DNA of 64,000 bases from Streptomyces sp. Edi2 (GTDB lineage: Bacteria; Actinomycetota; Actinomycetes; Streptomycetales; Streptomycetaceae): the NCBI RefSeq assembly GCF_040253635.1, contig NZ_JBEJGX010000003.1, forward strand, positions 1,736,001 through 1,800,000, in the 5' to 3' direction. Under the pieces are notes generated by a model. That model did no database searches. It saw only the letters and a program-made list of their open reading frames with translations, and was not told the DNA's origin. Position 1 is the first letter of the stretch; the number at the start of each line of letters is the position of its first letter. Below, piece after piece: positions 1 to 6,917 of the stretch. The translations under genes and the position numbers were made by a program.

Positions 1-1
1 C

Positions 2-1591
2 CAGGACGCGATCGAAGAACCGGGCCGGGCACGTCCCACCACGGGCGACGACGAGGACGACGAGCAGCCGGTCCGGATCCTGCTCGGCCTGGACCGGTTC
101 GCGATGGCCGAGGAGAGCGTCGCCGACGGCCTGGCACGGCTGCTGAACACCTTCGAAGCGGTGGCCGGGCCGGAGCAGGACACCGCGGCGGACGGCGGGG
201 AGCCCGGCGGCGGCACGGCAGCCGCGGAGCCGGCCGACGCCGACCGGAGCCCGGCCACGGAGAGTGCCGATGCCCCGGCCCCCGGCGCCGGAGACACCGG
301 AGCGCCCGCCGACACCGACGGCACCACCACCCCCCGGCCCGTACGCCCCTCCGCCGCCGCCTGGGAGGCCGCGGCGGCCGCCGCACCGTCGCCGTCGGCC
401 GCGGAGCTCATCCGCGCGGCGGCACACAGCGGCCTGGTGGCGCACACCGGTGCCGAGGCGGCCTGCGCGGAGCCCGCCGCGCTGATCGCCGCGGCCCGCT
501 CGCTGGGCCTGCGGACGTACGGTGCCACGCACACCGAGAACGGCCGCCGGCGCCTGGCCGCCCACCTCGCCGCAAACGCTCCGGAGGCCGCCGGCGCGGC
601 CATGGACCCCGGTGCGGCCGCGGCGACCGTGTCCGGCCTGCTGTCCGGCCGGCAGGGTCCGGGCCGCGACGCCGACGGCGCCCTGGCGCTCGATCTGCTG
701 GTCGTGCTGGACGCCCCGCAGCTGGATCTGGAGGCCGCCGCGCTGCTCGTCGAGTCGCTGACCGACGGCACCCGCCTGGTGCTCAGCGGCGACCCGGGGG
801 GGCTGTGGTCCGCCGGTCCCGGCCGGCTGTTCGCCGATCTGCTGGCGGCCCGCTTCTGCCCTCAGGTCGCCTCCCGCACCCCGGACTTCGGCCCGATCGG
901 CGAGCTGGTGTCGGGCATCGGCATCGGCGAGCTGAGCCAGGTCGAGGCGCCCGGCAAGGAAGTGGTGATCGTTCCCGCGCGGGATGCCGGAGAGGCGGTG
1001 CACCGCACCGTCCAACTGGTCGCCGACTCCGTGCCCCGGGCGCTCGGTGTTCCCGCGGAGCAGACCCAGGTCATCACCGTCGGCCACGGCGGCGCGGCCG
1101 GCACCCGCGCGCTGAACGCCGCCCTCAAGGAACGGCTCAATCCCGGCCCCGGCCGATTCGGCGGATTCGACCCCGGCGACCGCGTGGCTTACACCCCGGC
1201 ACCCGGCCGCACGGTGCCCGGCACGGTCACCGGCGCGGACGCATCCGGGCTGCAGCTCGACTGCGACGGCACCGCGACGGTGGTACCGCGCGAGCAGGTC
1301 GGTGCGGGGGCCGTACGCCACGGCTGGGCGCTCACCGCGCACCAGGCGGCCGGGATGCGCTGGCCCGCCGCAGTGGTCGTGCTGCCCGGGGACGCCGCCG
1401 CCGGCCTGACCCGCGCCTGGGTCTACACCGCCTTCAGCCGCGGCGAACGGCATCTGTCGGTCGTCCAGGGCGTCGATCAGGCGCTGCCCCGCGCCGTCGC
1501 CGAGGTACCCGTCAAGGAACGCACGACCCGGCTGCGCACCCTGCTCCAGCACAGCGTCCAGAGCACCGAGGAGCCGCCCGCGGCCGGCTGA
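2..1591 (+). CDS. RecD-like helicase-related protein, 5' end cut by window
   Basis: The frame is open back to the window edge, so only the C-terminal 529 residues are seen. The segment follows the layout of a RecD/RecD2-type superfamily 1 helicase. A Walker-B-like stretch (VVLDAPQLD) is followed by a LVLSGDPGGLWSAGPG segment like the GDxxQLpsVgpG of RecD2. Then come a GTRALNAALKERLNPG segment, an ALTAHQAAG motif and a VYTAFSRGERHL motif VI equivalent near the end. The site where a Walker A loop would be expected reads AHTGAEAAC and lacks GKT, and the Walker B DE is DA, so ATP hydrolysis by this part looks lost. A low-complexity Ala/Pro/Asp-rich linker occupies roughly 180-350. It is probably a DNA-binding relic of a helicase. 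A strong hairpin follows the stop. Confidence 0.6.
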   Translation, partial: QDAIEEPGRARPTTGDDEDDEQPVRILLGLDRFAMAEESVADGLARLLNTFEAVAGPEQDTAADGGEPGGGTAAAEPADADRSPATESADAPAPGAGDTGAPADTDGTTTPRPVRPSAAAWEAAAAAAPSPSAAELIRAAAHSGLVAHTGAEAACAEPAALIAAARSLGLRTYGATHTENGRRRLAAHLAANAPEAAGAAMDPGAAAATVSGLLSGRQGPGRDADGALALDLLVVLDAPQLDLEAAALLVESLTDGTRLVLSGDPGGLWSAGPGRLFADLLAARFCPQVASRTPDFGPIGELVSGIGIGELSQVEAPGKEVVIVPARDAGEAVHRTVQLVADSVPRALGVPAEQTQVITVGHGGAAGTRALNAALKERLNPGPGRFGGFDPGDRVAYTPAPGRTVPGTVTGADASGLQLDCDGTATVVPREQVGAGAVRHGWALTAHQAAGMRWPAAVVVLPGDAAAGLTRAWVYTAFSRGERHLSVVQGVDQALPRAVAEVPVKERTTRLRTLLQHSVQSTEEPPAAG

Positions 1592-1633
1592 CCGGCTACC
1601 GGGCCCGCTCCCCCGCACCGCACGCCCCGCAAG

Positions 1634-1683
1634 CCGCTGCCCCGGTCCGTCAGCAGCCTCCTGCCGACGGACCGGGGCAGCGG
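1634..1683. terminator. Strong bidirectional hairpin terminator
   Basis: A perfect 18-bp stem (left arm 1634-1651, right arm 1666-1683, 14-nt loop; core CCCCGGTCCGTC) lies between two convergent genes, the RecD-like gene on + and the hypothetical gene on -. There is no U-tract, as is usual in Streptomyces. Confidence 0.75.
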
Positions 1684-1782
1684 TCGGTGTACGGGATCAG
1701 GATGCGGTGGCGGGGCCGGGGCAGCGGCTTGCGGGCCGGGGTACGGCGGCGGGGCAGGACCCAGCCCGCGCCCCGCGCCGGT

Positions 1783-2454
1783 CTACCTTCCGCGGTCGGG
1801 CGTTTCCAGATCGTCGTCGTCCAGCTCCTCGTCGAAGACCGCGCTGACGTCGAAGCGGCACACCACCCGCTGGGGGTCCGCCTGATCGAACGGCGCCGAC
1901 AGCCACTCCCCCGGCTCGGCCGGGTCGTCGGCGGCCGCCACCCACAGGGTGGAGTCGCCCTCCTCCAGGCCGAATTCCTTGTGCCGGGAGGCGATCTCGT
2001 CCGGTTCGAACTCCCCGAAGAGCACGCCCAGCGCCGCATGCACGCTGGTACCGACGACCGCGGCGGCGTCGGCGCTGCTGCCGGCCGCCTCGTCGGCGGC
2101 GTCCGGATCGAGGTCGGCGATGCGCTGGGCCTGATGCAGCAGCCGCTGCGGTTCGGCGACGGTGTAATCGCGCCGGATCAGCAGGCTCAGCGCACTCGGC
2201 TCCTCCGGGCCCGCGTAGGCGGGCAGTGCGTCGCTCCCGGGGATCTCGAAGGGGGTGACCTCGTCGTAGGTGTCGTACAGCAGCTCGTCATAGACCTCTG
2301 CCGCCGCGGCGAGCTCGTCGAACGCGGCGTAGACGGCCGGATCGTCCTGCCCCGAGCGGCGTTCGACCGCGTCGAGGTGACGGTCCAGCGCGGCTTTGAC
2401 CGCCTCGGCGGCGGCACGTACCTCGGCAGCGGAAGGCTGCGCAGCATCAGACAT
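1783..2454 (-). CDS. Conserved actinobacterial protein of unknown function
   Basis: This 223-residue acidic protein starts MSDAAQPSAAEV at an ATG. The open frame continues 28 codons upstream but that extension looks non-coding. No catalytic motif is recognised. The first third is helical and Ala-rich (AEVRAAAEAVKAALDRHLDAVERR). The middle contains a YDELLYDTYDEVTPFEIPG stretch and the end is very acidic. No signal peptide or membrane helix is seen. It is divergent from the small 62-aa gene starting 47 bp away, so both promoters probably lie in 2455-2501. The function is not known to me. Confidence 0.7.
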   Translation of the reverse strand: MSDAAQPSAAEVRAAAEAVKAALDRHLDAVERRSGQDDPAVYAAFDELAAAAEVYDELLYDTYDEVTPFEIPGSDALPAYAGPEEPSALSLLIRRDYTVAEPQRLLHQAQRIADLDPDAADEAAGSSADAAAVVGTSVHAALGVLFGEFEPDEIASRHKEFGLEEGDSTLWVAAADDPAEPGEWLSAPFDQADPQRVVCRFDVSAVFDEELDDDDLETPDRGR

Positions 2455-2501
2455 AGTGCAGACGCTATCCGTACCGGGGCCGGTCCCGCACAATAGATGC
2501 G

Positions 2502-2690
2502 ATGCCGGAATACGAATTCTGCGATGTGTACGTGCCACGGGGAGTGTCCCGCAAGGCCGCCACTCGCCTGCTGACCGACCATGCCGAGTACGGACACTGG
2601 GAGTTGGACCGACTGCGCCTGAACCCGGACGGGAGTCGCAAGGTGCGGCTGCGCCGCCGGATCATCCGCCAGCTCCGCGCCACATGGTGA
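2502..2690 (+). CDS. Small basic DUF5703-like protein
   Basis: A 62-residue protein starting MPEYEFCDVYVPRGVS, with a centre containing TDHAEYGHWELDRLRL and a strongly basic end (VRLRRRIIRQLRATW). This matches my memory of the DUF5703 family, a short conserved actinobacterial protein without a known role. The length is full for such a family. Its start lies 47 bp from the divergent acidic gene. A hairpin at 2717-2743 ends it. Confidence 0.7.
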   Translation: MPEYEFCDVYVPRGVSRKAATRLLTDHAEYGHWELDRLRLNPDGSRKVRLRRRIIRQLRATW

Positions 2691-2716
2691 GCGCCACCGG
2701 CGTCTGAGCACGGCAG

Positions 2717-2743
2717 AGCGGGCCCCGCTGGGCAGGGCCCGCT
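2717..2743. terminator. Bidirectional terminator between small gene and chpC
   Basis: A perfect 9-bp stem (agcgggccc 2717-2725 / gggcccgct 2735-2743) with a 9-nt loop lies between two convergent genes. Confidence 0.65.
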
Positions 2744-2776
2744 CCCGTGGAACGCCGGTGCGCTATGTCGTGCTGC

Positions 2777-3544
2777 TCACCGACGGGCGGCGCGCGCCTT
2801 GCGGTAGATCAAGGCGCCCCCGAGCAGCAGCCCGGCGCTGGCCGGAATCGCGTAGCCGACCCCTCCGGCACCCGTCTGCGCGAGGTGACCGACAGGCTTG
2901 GGAGGCGTCACGATCTGGCTGTGCCCCCCGGTCTGCGGCTTCGTCCCCGGCGTGTGCGGCGACTGCTGGCTGGGCTTGCCCGGCTGATGGGGCTTGCCCG
3001 GGTGGTGCGGCTTACCGGGCTGGTGCGGCTTGCCCGGGTGATGCGGCGTGCCGGGCTGGTGCGGCTTGCCCGGGTGGTGCGGCCTGCCCGGGGCCGGTGT
3101 CGACCCATTGGCGCAGTGGTTGCCGAAGGCCGGGTTCAGCAGCCCGGCCGCCGAGACATTGTTGCCACAGGCATTCACCGGCACGTCGACCGGAGCCTGG
3201 ACACTGTTGCCCGACGCGACACCCGGCGAGTTCGACGCCCCGCCGGCGGCGTTCGCACCGCCCTGGTGTCCGCCCTGGTGTCCGCCGACGTGACGGCCGC
3301 CGCCGACGTTGGCGCAGTGGTTGCCGAACGCGGGGTTCAGCAGCCCGACCACATTGACGGTGTTGCCGCAGGCGTTCACCGGAACGTGAACCGGTACCTG
3401 GACGCTGTTGCCGGACCCCACACCGGGCGAGTTCGCCGCGCCTCCGGCGGCTCCCGCGTCGGCCTGTGCATAGCCGGCGGCCATGGCGAGTACGCCACTG
3501 GCGGCCGCCATGGTGACCAGGCCCTTTCGTGCGACCTGTCTCAT
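2777..3544 (-). CDS. chpC: Long chaplin with two chaplin domains and sortase signal
   Basis: Chaplins are secreted amyloid-forming surface proteins that make aerial hyphae and spores hydrophobic. The 255 residues read as follows. A signal peptide comes first (MRQVARKGLVTMAAASG, cleaved near AQADA). Two chaplin domains follow, about residues 36-80 and 95-142, each with the paired cysteines in VNACGNxV and FGNHCAN. Next is a Pro/His/Gly/Lys spacer built of HHPGKP/HQPGKP repeats, about residues 145-185. The end is a LAQTG sorting motif, a hydrophobic segment and a basic tail (RKARAARR) for covalent attachment to peptidoglycan by sortase. In S. coelicolor chpC lies next to chpH, as here. The ATG is preceded by AGGGGAA. 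It is oriented with chpH but separated from it by 173 bp with a terminator, so it is probably transcribed separately. Confidence 0.95.
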   Translation of the reverse strand: MRQVARKGLVTMAAASGVLAMAAGYAQADAGAAGGAANSPGVGSGNSVQVPVHVPVNACGNTVNVVGLLNPAFGNHCANVGGGRHVGGHQGGHQGGANAAGGASNSPGVASGNSVQAPVDVPVNACGNNVSAAGLLNPAFGNHCANGSTPAPGRPHHPGKPHQPGTPHHPGKPHQPGKPHHPGKPHQPGKPSQQSPHTPGTKPQTGGHSQIVTPPKPVGHLAQTGAGGVGYAIPASAGLLLGGALIYRKARAARR

Positions 3545-3630
3545 AGGTTGTTCCCCTGCCTAGTGCCTTACAGGAATACGGGCAAGTGAGGATCTTCGGA
3601 AAGATCCACCGGCCCGCCGAATACCCAGCG

Positions 3631-3661
3631 GCTCCGGAATGCGTGGTGCGCCTTCCGGAGC
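3631..3661. terminator. Hairpin terminator downstream of chpH
   Basis: A perfect 9-bp stem (gctccggaa 3631-3639 / ttccggagc 3653-3661) lies 57 bp beyond the chpH stop on the minus strand and separates chpH from chpC. Confidence 0.65.
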
Positions 3662-3717
3662 CGGACCGAGTCAGCCCCTTACCGGGTGCAAATACAACGC
3701 CAAAGGACGCCAGAAGG

Positions 3718-3951
3718 TCACTTGTTGACGCAGCCCGCGCCGAACGCGGGGTTCAGCAGCCCGATCACGGAGACCGTGTTGCCACAGGCGTTCACCGGAA
3801 CGTGTACCGGCACCTGGATGGTGTTGCCGGACACCACACCAGGAGAGTTCAGGGCAGCACCCTGGGCACCCGAGTCGGCAACAGCCAGGCCCGCACCGGC
3901 GAGCACGACACCACCGGCCACTGCAGCAGCGGCGACGACCTTCTTGATCAT
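3718..3951 (-). CDS. chpH: Short chaplin
   Basis: A 77-residue short chaplin: signal peptide MIKKVVAAAAVAGGVVLAGA with cleavage near AVADS, then one chaplin domain with the two conserved cysteines (VNACGNTV and FGAGCVNK). The protein ends directly after the second cysteine motif, with no anchor. Length and order match ChpH/ChpE-type short chaplins; position beside chpC argues for ChpH. The ATG has a near-perfect ribosome site (GGAGG, 7 nt upstream), in keeping with very high expression. The 143 bp upstream to the M20 gene is unusually AT-rich for this window and should hold the developmental promoter. Confidence 0.95.
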   Translation of the reverse strand: MIKKVVAAAAVAGGVVLAGAGLAVADSGAQGAALNSPGVVSGNTIQVPVHVPVNACGNTVSVIGLLNPAFGAGCVNK

Positions 3952-4094
3952 TATTCCTCCTTGTAGGCAATTACGATCCCAGCCGCGGACCGCACTCACT
4001 GCAACGAGAAAAATGCTGTTGAAGCTACGAACACATCGGCGGGTTCACCCTTTTCAGCGAAGCCGGCGCGAAAGGCAGGTAATCCGCGCCGAAT

Positions 4095-5420
4095 TCAGCT
4101 CTGGTCGATGAACCGGTCGAGCACCCGCACCCCGAACTTCAGTCCGTCCACCGGCACTCGCTCGTCCACACCGTGGAACATCCCTGCGAAGTCCAGCTCG
4201 GGCGGCAGCTTCAGCGGGGCGAAGCCGAATCCGCGGATCCCGAGATCGTCGAAGGACTTGGCGTCCGTACCGGCGGAGAGCATGTACGGCACGGCGCGCG
4301 CGATCGGGTCCTCGGCCTGCAGCGCCGACTGCATCGCCTCGACCAGCGCACCGTCGAAGGTGGTCTCCAGCGCCTTGTCGGCGTGGACGTCCTCCCGCTT
4401 CACCCGCGGGCCCAGGATCCGGTCCAGGTCGGCCAGGAACTCCTCCTCGTGGCCCGGCAGGAAACGGCCGTCGACATGAGCGGTGGCCTGCCCCGGGATG
4501 ACGTTGACCTTGTAGCCGGCGCCCAACTGCGTCGGGTTGGCGGTGTTCTTGAGCGAGGCGCCGATCAGCTTGGCGATCCCGCCGAGCTTGGCCAGGGTGG
4601 CGTCCATGTCCTCGGGGTCGAGCTCGGTGCCCAGGGCGTCCCCGAGCTGGTCGAGGAAGGAGCGCAGCGTCTTGGTCACCCGCACCGGGAACTCGTGCCG
4701 GCCCAACCTGCCGACCGCCTCGGACAGTTCGGTGATCGCGTTGTCCTTGTGGATCATCGAACCGTGACCGGCGTTGCCGTCCACCGTCAGCTTCATCCAG
4801 TGCATGCCCTTCTGGGCCGTCTCGATGAGGTAGAGCCGCACCTGCTCGTTGACGGTGAACGAGAAGCCGCCGACCTCGCTGATCGCCTCCGTGACGCCCT
4901 CGAAGAGATGCGGGTGGTGGTCGACGAGCCAGCGCGCGCCGTAGGTGCCGCCGGCCTCCTCGTCCGCGAGGAACGCCAGCACGATGTCCCGCGGCGGCTT
5001 GCGCCCGCTGCGCAGCCGGTCACGGACGACGGCCAGCGTCATCGCGTCCATGTCCTTCATGTCGACCGCGCCCCGGCCCCAGACGCAGCCGTCGGCGATC
5101 TCCCCGGAGAACGGGTGGTGGGTCCAGTCGTCGGCGTTGGCCGGGACCACGTCGGTGTGCCCGTGGATGAGCAGCCCGGGCCGCGAGCGGTCCTCGCCCT
5201 CGATCCGGGCGACGGTCGAGGCGCGGCCCTTGTGGGACTCGAAGATCTGCGGCTCCAGGCCGACCTCGGCAAGCTTCTCCGCGACGTACTCGGCGGCGGC
5301 CCGCTCCCCCGGGCCGGAGTGGTCGCCGTAGTTGCTGGTGTCCATCCTGATCAGATCCCGGCACAGGTCGACGACCTCGTCCTCACCGGTGACCGCACGG
5401 CCCGACTGCGACTCGCTCAT
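4095..5420 (-). CDS. M20-family metallopeptidase
   Basis: A 441-residue zinc peptidase/deacylase of the M20 (ArgE/DapE/CPG2/carboxypeptidase) family, cytoplasmic. Metal ligands are visible in order: HGHTDVVPAN (His), GRGAVDMKDM (bridging Asp), then DEEAGG (catalytic Glu plus ligand), a further acidic ligand in ISEVGG, and a C-terminal FHGVDERVP histidine. The dimerisation lid lies between about residues 190 and 310. The start is the ATG at 5420 (MSESQSGRAVTGEDE). It has a GAGGG site and overlaps by ATGA the stop of a 26-codon mini-ORF, the last of three in a tandem repeat (see 5414-5651). This position and ORF order (chpC, chpH, M20) looks syntenic core. The exact substrate is unknown. Confidence 0.9.
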   Translation of the reverse strand: MSESQSGRAVTGEDEVVDLCRDLIRMDTSNYGDHSGPGERAAAEYVAEKLAEVGLEPQIFESHKGRASTVARIEGEDRSRPGLLIHGHTDVVPANADDWTHHPFSGEIADGCVWGRGAVDMKDMDAMTLAVVRDRLRSGRKPPRDIVLAFLADEEAGGTYGARWLVDHHPHLFEGVTEAISEVGGFSFTVNEQVRLYLIETAQKGMHWMKLTVDGNAGHGSMIHKDNAITELSEAVGRLGRHEFPVRVTKTLRSFLDQLGDALGTELDPEDMDATLAKLGGIAKLIGASLKNTANPTQLGAGYKVNVIPGQATAHVDGRFLPGHEEEFLADLDRILGPRVKREDVHADKALETTFDGALVEAMQSALQAEDPIARAVPYMLSAGTDAKSFDDLGIRGFGFAPLKLPPELDFAGMFHGVDERVPVDGLKFGVRVLDRFIDQS

Positions 5421-5497
5421 GCCGCACCCTCGCTTCGCCCGGCCCCGCATTCGCAGGACACGCACCTCTCCACGGTTCGCTCGCAAAGCTCGCTCAT
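5417..5497 (-). CDS. Mini-ORF 1 (26 aa) coupled to M20 peptidase
   Basis: Starts ATG AGC GAG CTT TGC and ends TGA within the ATGA that starts the M20 gene. The peptide begins MSELCERTVERCVS and has four cysteines. It has its own GAGGGTGCGGC leader. It is either a translated coupling leader or a chance frame in a repeat. No family is recognised. Confidence 0.4.
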   Translation of the reverse strand: MSELCERTVERCVSCECGAGRSEGAA

Positions 5498-5574
5498 GCC
5501 GCACCCTCACTTCGCTCGGCCCCGCATTCGCGGGGCACGCACCTCTCCATGGTTCGCTCGCAAAGCTCGCTCAT
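5494..5574 (-). CDS. Mini-ORF 2 (26 aa)
   Basis: Second copy, MSELCERTMERCVPRE at the start, three cysteines, ending in an ATGA overlap with mini-ORF 1. It differs from mini-ORF 3 only by a synonymous Ser codon (AGT/AGC) and by the start codon (ATG instead of GTG). Confidence 0.4.
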   Translation of the reverse strand: MSELCERTMERCVPRECGAERSEGAA

Positions 5575-5651
5575 GCCGCACCCTCGCTTCGCTCGGCCCC
5601 GCATTCGCGGGGCACGCACCTCTCCATGGTTCGCTCGCAAAGCTCGCTCAC
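5571..5651 (-). CDS. Mini-ORF 3 (26 aa), GTG start
   Basis: Most upstream copy. It opens with GTGAGCGAG instead of ATGAGCGAG and ends in an ATGA overlap with mini-ORF 2. Upstream of it the repeat stops, and no clear ribosome site is seen. Confidence 0.35.
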   Translation of the reverse strand: MSELCERTMERCVPRECGAERSEGAA

Positions 5652-5881
5652 AATGCCTCCTCCGGCTTCACGGCCGCGTCGCGCGCCCCGGAGAGCACGG
5701 CCCACGGCGGGGTCCACTGCCATCCTCCACCCGTCGCCCGCTGTGCCCAAGGCCGCAATACTCCCGACATGCCCTGGTCACAGCCCTGCTTCCGGCCGAA
5801 TGCCGGGGTGATCGACCACCCGCGAATGTTTGCTATTGTTTTCCACGTCGGAACGGCCCAGGCCGCACCGGCAGACACCTT
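5652..5881. promoter_or_regulatory. Intergenic region with promoters for M20/mini-ORFs and tRNA
   Basis: No gene is seen here. An AT-richer stretch at about 5824-5843 (tgtttgctattgttttcc) stands out and is the likely promoter area of the tRNA-Leu gene. The M20 leader promoter must lie on the other strand in the same 230 bp. Confidence 0.4.
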
Positions 5882-5966
5882 GTCCGGGTGGCGGAATGGC
5901 AGACGCGCTAGCTTGAGGTGCTAGTGCCCTTTATCGGGCGTGGGGGTTCAAGTCCCCCCTCGGACA
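5882..5966 (+). tRNA. tRNA-Leu (anticodon GAG)
   Basis: The gene is 85 nt with a full cloverleaf. The acceptor arm GTCCGGG pairs with CTCGGAC (one G-U) and the discriminator base is A. The anticodon stem CTAGC/GCTAG closes loop TTGAGGT, giving anticodon GAG for CUC/CUU codons. A long variable arm (class II, TGCCCTTTATCGGGCG) is typical of tRNA-Leu. The T arm is GGGGG-TTCAAGT-CCCCC. CCA is not encoded. It is followed directly by a strong palindrome and then by the natural-product operon. Confidence 0.93.
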
Positions 5967-5972
5967 CTGACG

Positions 5973-6008
5973 GAACGGGCGGCATCGTGATCACGATGCC
6001 GCCCGTTC
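5973..6008 (+). terminator. Perfect 36-bp palindrome after tRNA-Leu
   Basis: The arm gaacgggcggcatcgtga (5973-5990) is followed with no spacer by its exact reverse complement (5991-6008). It starts 7 nt after the tRNA and is best read as its transcription terminator. Confidence 0.75.
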
Positions 6009-6917
6009 GGCGTTTCCGGGGACAGGGACAGGGACGCGGACCACTGACGGCGTGAGGCCGCCCGAGGTCCGCGTTTGGTTTGTTGATCTTCGCTTCCTCA
6101 GGCCTCGGGGGGCTGACTGCCGGGCAGCGGGTGGCCGGCCGCGACGACCAGCCGGGGGCGGCGTCGCGGCGACCAGGTGGCTGGTGGAGTGCCGATGGCC
6201 CGTGCGCGGAGGTCACCGTCGTCCCTTCGTCCCTCTGTGCCGCAGCCCGAGCCGTGGGCCGAGACGCGGATATTCCCGGAGGCCCTGCCGAGCCGGCGCG
6301 GTCCCCGCAGGCGTGAAGCGGAGCGGGGTAATCCCATTCCCCTTTTCCCGGCCCCACATCCCTCTCGGCAAAAGGGAATGCGTCCTAAGACCGCCGTAAC
6401 TCGACCGGATTCCAGCGCGGCTGACCAGAAGTCTTGATCGGCCGGGGCGCACATGCTTGACTGGTGAATGAGAATGAGTAGCCGCTCGGGGCCTTCTATT
6501 GCTGCCGTGAGCCGGGGGGATGCGAGTCTGCGGCATGGGCGACTCAAGGCGAGTGTTGATACCGGCCGGCTCGGCGGGGATTTCGGGTGCCATGGTTCAG
6601 GCACCCCACGGATGACGCGGTGAAGTATCGGAGATGATACGGGAGTTGGCGACAGGAGAGGCCGCAAGAGGCCTCGGAACACGCGCGCAGGCTGCGGTTC
6701 GGGCCGGCCGCCGGAACCATGCATATACCACCTGACCTGGGAGTTCAGCAGCTCGGAGAATCGGCAATTCTGATATGCCTCCGGGTTGGTTCCAAGCCGT
6801 CTCCCCCCGTCGGGACGTGCGCTCCCCTTTCCGCCGGCTCGGCCGGTGACAAGGAGAGCAAACCGTTCCGCCTCAATTCATCGGTTCACGGCCTTCGGTG
6901 GACCAGAGGAAACGTGA
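6009..6917. other. 900-bp gene-free region before the natural-product operon
   Basis: No convincing gene on either strand; the open frames here lack ribosome sites and family resemblance. The right half (about 6350-6900) is less GC-rich than the surrounding genes. It should carry the operon promoter and possibly an activator site, but I cannot pick out a specific -10/-35 pair. I saw no copy of the tRNA 3' end that would mark an integrated element. Confidence 0.5.

Larger units (their letters stand above)
5414..5651 (-). repeat. Three tandem 77-bp repeats abutting the M20 start
   Basis: Three units of exactly 77 bp (5414-5490, 5491-5567, 5568-5644) are more than 90% identical by eye. Read on the minus strand, each unit carries a ribosome-site-like GAGGGTGCGGC followed by ATGAGCGAG, the same nine bases that open the M20 gene. 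Each is an open 26-codon frame whose TGA overlaps the next ATG. Confidence 0.9.

Noticed and set aside
4095..5420. M20 peptidase as target or resistance gene for a bestatin-like product
   Set aside because: Attractive because the predicted product would inhibit metallopeptidases, but the gene sits in the conserved chaplin block on the other strand and M20 is not the usual target family (M1, M17).
6052..6399. Small frames in the gap between the tRNA and the exporter
   Set aside because: No ribosome site, Arg/Pro/Gly-rich and different in each frame; judged non-coding.
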